Shown: piece after piece, positions 1 through 9,817 of the stretch | Layout: the number at the start of each line of letters is the position of its first letter | Numbering within the stretch: position 1 is the stretch's first letter | From: CAZADH01 sp964483805 | Lineage (GTDB): Bacteria > Muiribacteriota > Ozemobacteria > Ozemobacterales > Ozemobacteraceae | Reading direction: 5' to 3' | NCBI GenBank assembly: GCA_964483805.1 | Contig: CAZADH010000030.1 | Coordinates: 1 to 32,566 of the forward strand | Length of the DNA stretch: 32,566 nucleotides | Made by a program: the position numbers and the translations under genes | The notes under the pieces: model-generated | The model's database searches: none | What the model was told of the DNA's origin: nothing | The model's input: the letters and a program-made list of their open reading frames with translations, nothing else

Positions 1-6
1 CCCGGG

Positions 7-2262
7 GTGCGCCTCGAACTCGTTCTCTGGTTCGTCGGTCTGGCTGCGGTCCCGATCATCCTCGCACTCGGCGCCGGGGCGAATCTGCACAACGACCAAC
101 GTCTCGACGCACTGCGCATGCGCCGACAGCAGATGCAACAAACGGTCGAACAATTGGACAACGGCAGCGTGCGCTGGAACCAGCGGTTCGAACAGGCGCT
201 GCGGGCACGTTGTCTCGATCCCGCGCTGGGAGACCGATTGAAGGCAATCCAACTCGACAGAGGCTCCCCCATGCCCGTGCTCGAGGGATTGCGCGACGAC
301 CTGGCCAGCGTCGGTTTGCGGGTCCGCGGCGTCATCGTCTTCGGTCACCGCGGCTTCTGCGAACAGTCGTTTTCTCAGAACATGCCGCCCGATCAGCAAA
401 AGGCGCTCGTCAGCTTCACCCGCATCGTCGCGGGCGAAGTGCTCAAGCATGTTCCGGCCGAACTCGCCACGTATTCGTTCAGCGCCGGGAGCGACGGTTC
501 GCTGCAACGCGCCGCCGGATTGAGCGAAAAAGCGTTGGCGAACAACATGGGCATGTGGAGCTCTCCGGACCAGATCGATGCAGTGGGCGTCGGTTCCCAG
601 CAATTGATGAAATACCATTCGGTGGTGCGTTTCGGGGGCACCGCATGGTTCGTCTTGATGGTCTGCTGGGATCATGAACCCGTGTATCGACGCGACCTGC
701 GCAGCGCCGTCCCGGCAACCATTCTGGGGACCCGGAACCGCTCGACCGATGCAGCTCTCGACATTGCCGTGTTCAAGCGTGTTCCACTCGGGCTCGAACG
801 GGTCGCTCCCCGCATCGATCGGACAGGCCTGTGGCGGTACGCGCGGCAGGCGGGCCGCCAGGCCACGTGGCTGGCTGAGGCGACCGAGGTCGGCGGTCGA
901 CCCGCGCACCTGGTGCTGGTGCAACGCAGCAAGAGCCAGACAGACTACCTGTTCGTTGCCCGCGCTTCCTTGGTCGATCTCAATCAGGCGCAGCAGGCGA
1001 GTTGGCAACACCTGCTCTTGTCGGTGTCGGTGCTGCTGGTCATGGTCGCACTGGGCGCCGCGGGCCTGTCGCGGCGGCTGTCGAGCCCGATTGTTGCCAT
1101 GACGCAGGGTCTGCGCCGAGTGGCCGCCGGCGATCTCACGCCCCGGCTCGCCATCGCGCGCAACGACGAGATGGGGGATGCCACGGCCACTCTCGACCGC
1201 ATGACCGATTGGTTGGTCGAACGGCGCAAGCTGGCACGTTTTGTGTCATCTCATGTATTGACAGTCATCCGGGGCAGCGGCATCGAATCGCGCCAGGAAT
1301 CGAGGATCGACACGGCGGTTCTCGTTTCCGACATCCGGAACTTCACCACCTTGACCGAGGCACACTCCCCGCGCGTCATCTTTGCCGCCCTCAACCGCCA
1401 TCTGGCCGCGATGGCCGAGGTGATTCAGAGCCACGGCGGCACGATCGATCGCTTCATCGGCGACGCCATCGTTGCCGTTTTTCCTGCCACCTCACCCGAG
1501 GACCGGCCGGAGCAACGCGCGATGGCGGCAGCACGCGCGATGATGCTGGCACACGCCCAGTTGCAACAGGAACGCCAGAAGCGGGGTCTGTTCGCCTACG
1601 GGATCGGCGTGGGCATCGACCGAGGCCTGGCGGTCGCGGGGGTGGTTGGCGATCCGCTCCATCGGCTCGATTACACGATGCTGGGCGAACCGATTCACCA
1701 GGCCGCCAGAATGGAAGCGGCATCCAAGCATGCCCAGCATACCCGCATCTGTTGCAGTGTTGCCGTCTGGCACGGGATTCGCGACCTGATTCCCTGCGCC
1801 CCCGTGATCGTGCCCGACAGCGACATCGAGGCCTGGGAGGTCGTCGGTCTCGACGACGCGCCCCAGCGACCGGATCCAGCGCCGGCCTTGTCGACCACTT
1901 CACCAATCCGTCTCAACCAGACCGGGCCGGCAGGCTCTGTCGCCGCATCTCCCCGCGAATCTTCACCACCGCCGTCGACGGGGCCTCACGGCCAGGCATC
2001 GGACCCCGCGACCGGCGGGCCATCCCGTTCGCTGACGGCACGCATGACCGACCGGGCCCTCGCGGCGGCCGCGATCATTCTCTTGCTACTCCTGCCACCC
2101 TGGCTGGTCCTCTCGGCCGGCCATGCCTGGCAGCGCGAGCAGTCGGAGAGAAATATTGCTGTTGTATTACAGGAACTGCGCGACGACGTTCGTCTGCTGG
2201 AGCGCGCGGTCGAGCCGCACGCGCAGTTGCTGGCGCTGGCCGAGGCCGACGTGCAGGAGTCC
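7..2262 (+). CDS. Tandem membrane cyclase, first half: sensor-HAMP-class III nucleotidyl cyclase
   Basis: This is the first part of a large membrane protein that would make a cyclic nucleotide from ATP or GTP. Numbering is from the GTG at 7; the true start may lie beyond the window edge. A membrane helix (about residues 5-23) is followed by an extracytoplasmic sensor of about 310 residues with no recognised fold. A second helix (about 335-355), a HAMP segment (about 355-410) and a class III cyclase domain (about 430-620) come next. Both metal-binding aspartates are present: D442 in SDIRNFT and D486 in RFIGDA. The usual Lys before FIGD is Arg482, and the transition-state Asn is His564 (IHQAAR). 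T557 and R568 are kept. After a Pro/Ser-rich linker a new membrane helix begins near 2070. The frame stays open to 3486, but the protein-like sequence moves to the next frame at about 2250-2275, so the coordinate given here is the approximate break. Confidence 0.75.
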
Positions 2263-5149
2263 TGCCGGCAAGCGCCACCGCGCGCCGGCCGCCGCCCCGT
2301 TCCAGGCTCTGACCGCACGATTGCGCGCACGTTTGAATCGGCTGGCGTCGGTCACGCCCACCCTGTCGTATGCGTGCATGGAAACCCGACATACCGACCG
2401 TTTCGGCAACATTTATCCGTATCGGATCGGTTGGAGCACAACCCTGGCCACCGGCGGGCATCCGCTGCCAATGAGCGATCGCCAACTGGAACTGTTGCAT
2501 TACTACGTCACGGCTCAGGCCGGCATCGCAACCGGCCAGGGCGGCCTCGGGCCATCGGTCATCCCCAACCTGCTCGGATCGACGACCCAGGGCATCTGGT
2601 TGCCGCGTCACGTGATGGGGCGGTGGCTGCCGGTGTCGATCGGCCCCCGTACCACCCTGGTCACCTGGCTGCCTCTCTTCTCGCCGGCCCGCTGGGAGAT
2701 CCCGTTGGGGGCGGCCAAAACCCTCAATCTGACCGCCGACGCGGAGTCCGAGCTCTGCCGGCCGCACTTCTGGGGCGGTGTTTTTCTCTTTCTCGAGCCC
2801 CGACGCCTCGGCGCCGACCAGCCCGCCTGGGCGACAATCGCCAATCTTGCCGCCGTCAATGCGCGGGTGGCCATCGCCCCCACGGGCACACCCCGGCGCG
2901 TGTGGCAGCATCGCGATTACGGGCGCAATCAGACCCTGAGCGACATCCTGCGCCGACGGCTGCAGGCACAGATCCAGGACCCTCAGGTCTGGCAGGTGCA
3001 CGACTGGATCGCCATGGGCACGAACGCCGGTCCAGATCGGTCCTGGCGGGCGCTCGTGGCCCGGCAGATTCCCGCCGGCACGATCTTGTCGACCATCGTC
3101 TCGCCACTGCTCAACCTACTTATTCTGGTGTGGTGGCTCGCATGGTGGCGGGCGCTCACGGTCGGTGCCACGGGCCGCAGCGGCCGACGGCAACCACTGC
3201 AACGACAACTCGTGCTCGGTTTCATCCTCTTGCTGGCACCGGTTGTCGCACTCGCGTTGTTCACCCGCGAACGTGCGCTGGCAGCCGAACGCCATCAGGT
3301 GCAGGGCAACATCAGCCAGCGGCTGACCGACCAGTTGGGGGCCATCAGCGACAGCGCGGCCATTGCCCGCGGTTGGATTCTGGGCCTGTACAACGCCGTC
3401 ATCGACGACCCGGCCTTCGGTCACAATCTGGCCCGCGTCGAAAAGACGCGCACGACGAAGAACAAGCGGGCAACGTCGGGCAATGACCCCGCCCTGCGCG
3501 ACACCGTCAACACGTTGATCCGCCGGGGCATTCTGTTCCGCTATCTGTACGTGACCTCCCGTGACGGCATGTCGATCAGCTTTGGCCACCGGCGGGGAGA
3601 GTTGGGTGGCGACGGTCTCATGGAACTCATTCTCGATCAGGGGCAGCGGGTGATGAACCTACTCAACCCGGACCGGACCGGTACGGCCGACAAGGCGGAG
3701 GCCGCCCGGCAACTTGTGCTCGCGGCCGAATTCGAGGGGGTGGCCCCGTTGTTGCCGGCAATCATGCCGGTATCGTTGATCACCAACCTCATCGGCCAAC
3801 CTCGCCTGCTCATCGAGATGTCGGCGCGGGGCACGCAAGGCTGTTTCGTCCGCAGCTTCCTCCGGCACGAAGGAGAGATGAAATACAACGTATTTCTTAC
3901 CTATACCTCGTTTTCGATGGATGCGATCACGATCGACGACTGGCGGTCGGCACGTCTGCCCGTCGCCCGTCATTTGCTGATCGGCCGCACCGATCTCCCC
4001 AACTGGCTCTACGCCCCCCCTTGTTTCATGACGATTCCGTCGACCGATGCTGAGACTGTGTGGATCGAACCGATCGACACGATGCGTTGCACCGACGAGA
4101 CGCGCCTGATGAATCAGGCGGCCGCCATGAAAGAGGCACGCACCCGGGTGATCGGCGAAGGTCCGGGTGCCCGCCTGCTGGTCGCCAATGTCGGCGGCCC
4201 GATGGACGGCACGTGTTTTCTCACCAGCGCACCCCTCGGCCGGATCCTTGCCGCCATCGATCGGGAAGCCAACGAACAGCGAGCGGTTTTTGCCCTGCTT
4301 TTGCTGGTCCCGCTGATTCTGACGATTCGGGCCGCCACGCTGTTTCTGCAGCCTCTGTTCGATCTGTCGCAGGCGGCCGGCCGCATTATGGTCAACGACT
4401 TCTCGGTACGCATCGCCACGACCCGCGCCGACGAGTTCGGCGTGTTGTTCAACGCTTTCAATCAGATGGCAGAGGGCGTTGCCGAGGGCCGGGTGCTTGG
4501 TCGCTTCGTGTCGGAGTCGGTGCAGGCCGTGGTCCAGGCCGACGACCGTGAGAGTGCCGCCCGCAAAGGCGAAGCGCTGACCGCCGTGGTCTTGTTCGCC
4601 GGGGTCGAAGGGTTCACCGACCGGCTGCGTCAGGAGCCGCCGCAACAAGTGATCGCCGCCCTCAATCGACATCTCGAACGGGTTTCGCAGATCCTGCGCA
4701 CGAACCACGGCGTCCTCGACAAGTTCATCGGCGACAAGGTTCTCGCGGTGTTCACTCCCGACCGCTGCGGCTCGCTCGAGAATGCGGTGCGTCTGGCGGC
4801 GACAGCCGCGCAGGCCATGGTGCAGCAATCGGCGGCCGATCGCCAGTTGCCAGGGCGCCATCTGGGCGTCGGCATCGTTACGGGGCGGGTGGTGGCCGGC
4901 CTGTTGGGCACCAGCGAGGTGCGGCTCGAATACACGGTTATCGGCGACACGGTGAATCTCGCTTCCCGCCTGTGCGACGTCGCCAATCAGCAACCCGACG
5001 GCGGCATCGTGCTCGACCAGGCCACGACCGAGATTCTCTTGCAGGACCGGGGTTCGCGCTGGGCCACCCAACTGCGGCGTCTCGACATATCGCGGGTAAA
5101 GGGCAAGACGCGCGAACTCGAGGTTTACGGCCTCACCGTTGATCATTGA
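2263..5149 (+). CDS. Tandem membrane cyclase, second half: two sensor modules, HAMP and class III cyclase (frameshifted)
   Basis: This continues the preceding protein in the +1 frame. Its sensor begins in the other frame, since the membrane helix at about 2065-2115 leads straight into it. In order it has the rest of a sensor, a helix at about 3085-3150, another helix at about 3210-3260, a second sensor, a helix at about 4285-4350, a HAMP segment (about 4350-4500) and a class III cyclase domain (about 4570-5130). In the cyclase the first metal-binding Asp is replaced by Gly (codon 4601-4603, FAGVEGFT). The Lys (4721-4723, DKFIGD), the second Asp (4733-4735), Thr in EYTVIGD, Asn (4955-4957) and Arg (4967-4969) are all present. 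If the frameshift is an assembly error, the whole is one protein of about 1710 residues. If it is real, the downstream half would need its own start, for which no clear site was found. Confidence 0.7.
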
Positions 5150-5192
5150 TCCCGGCGGATGGGTGTCCGCTCGTTCGAATCGGCAGGGCACC

Positions 5193-5221
5193 TTGTGCAG
5201 ACCGGTGAATTCACGTATAAT
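5193..5221 (+). promoter_or_regulatory. Sigma70-type promoter for the radical SAM / rng operon
   Basis: A perfect TATAAT (5216-5221) lies 17 bases downstream of a partial -35 box, TTGTGC (5193-5198). It follows the stop of the cyclase gene and precedes the small gene at 5284, with a predicted transcript start near 5228. Confidence 0.6.
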
Positions 5222-5283
5222 TCGAGCTTCATGCCGACGCACACCGTTAACTCATTGGAGGGCACACCGGTGCCCTGGCGCCC

Positions 5284-5532
5284 GTGACCCGCTCCCCCAG
5301 CTCATCGACCACCGATGGCCGCGGTTTGCCGGCCGTCGAACGACTCAAGCGCGAGTTGTTGCGGCAACGCCTGCAACTCAACTCCGACGAGATCGCGGCG
5401 CTGCTCGAACGGTTGCGCATTCAGGCCGCCCGAGTGGCGGCGGTCAACACCAACACGGTTTCGATCGACACCGAGTTTTCCGGACGCGAGTTCGACTTCG
5501 TGATCGACTTCGAGCCAGGAAAAGAGCCATGA
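5284..5532 (+). CDS. Small hypothetical protein, 82 aa
   Basis: I do not recognise this protein. The first 15 residues are Ser/Thr-rich. A charged, probably helical segment (VERLKRELLRQRLQL, about 17-31) and a second Leu/Ala/Arg-rich helix (about 35-52) follow. The acidic, aromatic tail is beta-like. It has no signal peptide and no cysteines. The start is the GTG at 5284; GGAGGG at 5257-5262 is rather far upstream of it, and a CTG at 5275 is an alternative. The stop overlaps the ATG of the radical SAM gene by four bases (ATGA), so the two are probably translationally coupled and may act together. Confidence 0.6.
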   Translation: MTRSPSSSTTDGRGLPAVERLKRELLRQRLQLNSDEIAALLERLRIQAARVAAVNTNTVSIDTEFSGREFDFVIDFEPGKEP

Positions 5533-8175
5533 ACGAGCGACCGCGACTGACCCGACGGGACCTGCTGAGCATCGAGAAACCGGCACGATACCTGGGTGGT
5601 GAGTGGAATCAGGCGCGGCCCAAGCCGGCCGCCCAGTTTTCGGTGTGCCTGGCGTACCCCGATCTCTACGACCTGGGCATGTCGAACCTGGCGCTCAAGA
5701 TTCTGTACGACCGACTTGACCGGGATCCGCAGGTGGCCGTCGCACGGGTTTTTGCCCCTTGGGTTGATTTCGCCGCCTTGATGCAGAAGCGGGGGTGGCC
5801 CCTGTTTTCGCTCGAGTCGCATCGACCGGTGCGTGACTTCGACCTGCTGGGCATCACGCTCCCATACGAGATGACGTTCACCAACGTGCTGCATCTGCTC
5901 GATCTGGCGGGCCTTCCCAAACTGGCTGCCGAGCGCAGCACCGGGCCATGGGTCATCGCCGGCGGCCCGTCGGCGTCGAATCCCGCTCCGGTCGCGGATT
6001 TTTTCGATGCAATCCTGATCGGCGATGGCGAAGACGCGCTTCCCGAGCTGGTTGCCGTGCTGAGACGGGCCAAGGACGAAAACTGGGACCGCCCACGTAC
6101 GCGGATGGCGATGGCCGAGGTTCGCGGATTTCACATACCCGGCCACCCCGGACCTACGAAGAAACGCGTGTTTCATGGGTTTCCCAACGAAGCGCCACCG
6201 GTACACAACCTCGTACCACACATCGAGATCGTGCACGACCGTGCTCCCCTCGAATTGATGCGCGGTTGTGTGGCCGGATGCCGGTTCTGTCACGCCGGGT
6301 ATTTCTACCGCCCGAAGCGTGAGCGCACTCCCGACGATCTGCTGAAGTGGTCGGCTGAACTGATGCGCACCTCAGGCGACGAGACCCTGGGTCTGATCTC
6401 GCTGTCGACGTCCGACCATTCCTGTCTTCCCGAGATTCTCCAGCGCCTCGGCGCCAACCCCGTCTTTCCGGAGCAGATCGTCGCCGTGCCCTCGCTGCGC
6501 ATGGACGACAAGACCCTCGAACTGCTCAGCGGCGAAACGGCGGTCAAGATCGCGGGGTTGACCTTTGCGCCCGAGGCCGGCAGTCAGCGGTTGCGCGACA
6601 TCATCGGCAAGAACATCACCGAGGCCGAGATTCTCTCGGTGATCGACCGGGCCCGCGGCTCGCAGTATCAGACGGTGAAGCTGTATTTCATGATTGGTCT
6701 GCCTTTCGAGACCGACGACGATCTGCGGGACCTGTGCGACCTGGTGCACCGAATCGAGGCCGCGTGCCGGCGGGGTGGTCGACGCAAGTCATTGTCGATC
6801 AGCATTTCGGCATTCGTGCCCAAGCCGTTTACGCCGTTCCAATGGGCCGCGCAGCCCCCGGTCGATGAACTCATCCGGCGGCGGCAACTGGTCTGCCAGG
6901 GCCTGGTTCGCAGTCGAGCCAAGCTCAGTTGGCGAGACGAGCGGGTCTGCCGACTCGAGGCGGTTCTGTCGCGGGGTGACGCCGCGGTTGGGCGTGCCGT
7001 CCTGCGGGCCAGCGAACTGGGGTGCCGCTTCGACGGCTGGAGCGACCAGATCAACCTCGCGGCCTGGGACCAGGCGCTGACCGAGACCGGCGTCGACGCC
7101 AATCGCTACACCCGCGCCTGGGGCCTCGACGAACCCCTGCCCTGGGATGACATCGACCTGCTGGTGCCGCGCGAGTTTCTCGTGGCCGAGTGGAAACGGG
7201 CGGAGGCGCTGGCGAGCAGCCCGGTCACCCTTGTTCAAGCGGAGTCCGGCACGGCAACAACCGGCAAAGAAGTCAATACACCGTCTTTACAAAGTCCATC
7301 TGCTTGCACGCCCGAGGTTGCCACGTCCGCCGCGTCGTTGCCAACCCCGGCGACGACTCCGACACCGGCAACGCGCGATGCGACAGGTCCGCGCGGCAGC
7401 AGCGCCCGCGTCCCCTGCGAAAGTGCCGCGGTGGCGCCGACGGTCGCCCAGTTCCGCGTCACCTACTCGCGGCGGGGGCCGGCCGTCTATTTGTCGCACC
7501 TCGACACGTTGCGCGTGTTGGCGCGGGCAGTGCGGCGTTCGGGTCTTCCTTATGCGGTTTCTGCCGGCATGCATCAACGACCCCGCCTGTCGTTCGGACC
7601 GCCCTTGCCACTGGGCCATGCCAGCCTGTGTGAGAGCATGGACCTTTCGCTCACCCAGGCGATCGCCGCTGAGACGGTGCGCGAGCGGCTGGCCGCCGAG
7701 ATGCCCATCGGGTTCGCGATTCTCGGCTTCGAGCCGCTGACGCCCAACCGCAAACCGGTCCAGGCCGAAGCGAGCGGCGTCGTCTATTTTCTCGGCTTCG
7801 CCGATCCCGAGGCGTGCGCACAGGCGCGCGCTTTTTTCACCGATCCCGCNNNNNNNNNNNNNNNNNNNNNNNNNNNNNNNNNAGATGCGCAAAGGCGAAA
7901 AAGAGGTCGAGTTGCCTCTGGCCAAAGCGGTCTTGTGGGTCAACGACACCGACCCCGCGGCCACACCGGCGGTCAACACCGGCGACCCGGGTTGGGTTCT
8001 GCAGCCGGCGCCCCTGCACGCGGCGCTCGAGGTGGCATTCAACCAGGGCCAACCCGGCGTCCCCGCCGTGGGCAAGATCTTCGCCACGCTGTTCGAGCTG
8101 TTCGGCGCCACCGCCCCGGCCGAACCGGAAGTGGTCGAGAGAATTCGCATCATCACCAATGATGCCAAGAATTGA
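5529..8175 (+). CDS. B12-binding-type radical SAM protein fused to a DUF2344 domain (TIGR03960 + TIGR03936 type)
   Basis: The N-terminal third resembles a B12-binding domain (PDLYDLGMSN, then an IAGGPSASNP loop). The radical SAM core follows with C247-x3-C251-x2-C254 (CVAGCRFC), which should hold a 4Fe-4S cluster that cleaves S-adenosylmethionine. After about residue 560 comes a low-complexity Ala/Thr/Pro linker of about 80 residues. A DUF2344 domain begins near VTYSRRGPAVYLSHLDTLRV and includes PPLPLGHASLCESMDLSL. The assembly gap at 7850-7882 breaks this domain. The sequence resumes in another frame at about 7885 (RKGEKEVELPL) and stops at 8175, so the gap length is wrong or arbitrary. In many bacteria the two domains are separate neighbouring genes upstream of rng, as rng is here. 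A role in RNA modification is often guessed from this context but is not shown by the sequence. Confidence 0.85.
7850..7882. other. Assembly gap (33 N)
   Basis: This run of N falls inside the DUF2344 domain. The coding frame differs on the two sides, so the gap size does not represent the missing bases. Confidence 0.99.
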
Positions 8176-8248
8176 CGTCATCGGCGCTGCAATACAAACG
8201 ATTGCACCATGGCCGATCAGATATTAGAGATCGAGGTAACAACACACC

Positions 8249-9718
8249 GTGTCCAAGAAGATCATCGTTACTGTCGCCCCCTATGAGTCGCGGGCGGCAC
8301 TGTTGCGCAACGATCAACCGTTCGAGCTGTTTTTCGAGAGTCGCGAGACCGAGACATTAACCGGTTGTATTTACAAGGGCCGCGTGGCCAACATCGTGCC
8401 CGGCATGCAATCGGCCTTTGTCGACATCGGCCTGCCCAAAGATGCCTTCCTGGCGTTCGACGAGGTCGACGGGGATACCGGCGGCGACAGCGACGTCGAG
8501 TTCAAGGAACTCTTCAAGACGCCGATTCAAGATATGCTCAAGGTCGGGCAAGAGGTCGTCATCCAGGTGCTGAAAGACCCCACGGCGACCAAGGGTCCGC
8601 GATCGACCATGTATCTGTCAATACCGGGTCGGTATCTTGTATTGACACCCACCGTCCCGCACGTCGGCGTGTCGCGACGCATCCAACCCGAAGCTGAACG
8701 CGATCGTTTGCGGGCCATCGGCAAGAAGCTGTGCCCCAAGGGCATGGGCATGATTCTGCGCACCGCCACCGAAGGGTTGGAAGAAGCCGAACTCGCCGCC
8801 GATCTGCGCTTTCTGTTGAAGATCTGGGAGAAGATCGACGCCAAGAGCCGGAGCATGCCGATCCGCTCGTTGTTGCACCGCGATCTGTCGCTGCCGTTGA
8901 AGCTGGTCCGCGACTATTTCGACGACACGGTCGAAGAGTTTCTCATCGACTCGCCGGAGGAGTACCGCAACATCCTCGATTTCTGCGATTTTCTCTCGCC
9001 GCTGCAACGGGCTTCGCTCGAGTTGTACGAGGGCAACGAGCCATTGTTCGCCAAGTATGGCATCGACAACGAGACCGAGCAGGCGCTCAAGAGCAAGGTG
9101 TGGCTCAAGTCGGGCGGTTACCTGTTCATCCAACGCACCGAGGCGCTGACGGCCATCGATGTCAACTCGGGTCGTTATGCGGGCGGCGCCGATCTCGAAG
9201 ACACGGTGTTCCAGGTAAACCTCGAAGCCGCGCGTGAGATCGCGCGCCAGGTCAGCCTGCGCAACCTGTCGGGCATTCTCATTCTCGATTTCATCGACAT
9301 GCACAGCGGCCGCCACCGCGACCAGGTGATGAAAACCCTGCGCGAGGCGTTCCGCGGCGACCGCAACCGGCCACATTTCGTCGAGTTTTCTGAACTCGGA
9401 CTGGTGCAGATGACCCGCCGACGCACAGCCCCCACCCTCGAAGAACAGTTGAAGCAGAAGTGTCCCTGCTGCGAGGGCGCGGGCTGGGCCTTCTCGCCGG
9501 GCACCATCGGCAACCGGATTCGTCGCGAACTGATGCTGGCCCGCCCGGTCGCCCCCGGCAGCCGTTATCTGATCTTTGCCCACGACGAGGTGATCAAGTT
9601 CCTCGCCGGGCCGAACTCGGGCAAGCACAAAGAGCTCGAGCGGCGCTTTGGTGCCGAGATCGTCTTCAAGAGCGACCCGATGATCAAGATCGAGGAGTTC
9701 AAGATCGAGCCGCTGTAA
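8249..9718 (+). CDS. rng: Ribonuclease G (RNase E/G family)
   Basis: This endoribonuclease acts in rRNA maturation and mRNA decay. The 489-residue length, without the long C-terminal scaffold of RNase E, fits RNase G. An S1-like domain lies near the N-terminus (GCIYKGRVANIVPGMQSAFV). The catalytic domain has D304 (AIDVNSG) and D347 (LDFIDM), matching the metal-binding aspartates D303 and D346 of E. coli RNase E, and the Zn-link C405-P-C-C408. The start is the GTG at 8249, giving MSKKIIV, with GAGGT 13 bases upstream. It follows the radical SAM/DUF2344 gene by 73 bases and probably shares its promoter. An inverted repeat made of two copies of the GTATTGAC word lies inside the gene at 8616-8647. 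Confidence 0.95.
   Translation: MSKKIIVTVAPYESRAALLRNDQPFELFFESRETETLTGCIYKGRVANIVPGMQSAFVDIGLPKDAFLAFDEVDGDTGGDSDVEFKELFKTPIQDMLKVGQEVVIQVLKDPTATKGPRSTMYLSIPGRYLVLTPTVPHVGVSRRIQPEAERDRLRAIGKKLCPKGMGMILRTATEGLEEAELAADLRFLLKIWEKIDAKSRSMPIRSLLHRDLSLPLKLVRDYFDDTVEEFLIDSPEEYRNILDFCDFLSPLQRASLELYEGNEPLFAKYGIDNETEQALKSKVWLKSGGYLFIQRTEALTAIDVNSGRYAGGADLEDTVFQVNLEAAREIARQVSLRNLSGILILDFIDMHSGRHRDQVMKTLREAFRGDRNRPHFVEFSELGLVQMTRRRTAPTLEEQLKQKCPCCEGAGWAFSPGTIGNRIRRELMLARPVAPGSRYLIFAHDEVIKFLAGPNSGKHKELERRFGAEIVFKSDPMIKIEEFKIEPL
8616..8647. repeat. Perfect inverted repeat inside rng made of two GTATTGACA words
   Basis: TGTCAATAC (8616-8624) and GTATTGACA (8639-8647) are exact reverse complements separated by 14 bases. 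They could form a 9-bp stem in RNA or a paired binding site in DNA. The segment encodes a stretch that is well conserved in RNase G (YLSIPGRYLVLTP). It uses AT-rich codons (tca, ata, gta, ttg, aca) that are unusual in this gene. Confidence 0.7.
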
Positions 9719-9780
9719 CCGGGCGAACGACGGCGGGCCGGGTCTGGCACAACAGCCTTTGGTCAAGACGGCATGACGCG

Positions 9781-9810
9781 TTGCCGTCGACGCCGCGGGT
9801 GACCTATAAT
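9781..9810 (+). promoter_or_regulatory. Sigma70-type promoter with TATAAT seven bases before the start codon
   Basis: TTGCCG (9781-9786) is 18 bases from a perfect TATAAT (9805-9810). The expected transcript start is at about 9817-9818, where the ATG at 9818 begins, so the mRNA may be leaderless. The ATG at 9809 lies within the -10 box and cannot be used from this promoter. Confidence 0.55.
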
Positions 9811-9817
9811 GGCATTC

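Noticed and set aside
2263..3486. Continuation of the first cyclase frame to its stop at 3486
   Set aside because: After about 2275 this frame gives Arg/Pro/Gly-rich sequence without structure, while the +1 frame carries the sensor and membrane helices.
3659..5242. Long open frame on the minus strand opposite the second cyclase half
   Set aside because: The plus strand encodes clear HAMP and cyclase motifs here; the reverse product has no recognisable domain and arises from GC-rich codon structure.
8637..8647. TTGACA within the GTATTGACA words as promoter -35 boxes
   Set aside because: No -10 box lies 16-18 bases downstream of the copies checked (1258 and 8642), and the words lie inside genes.
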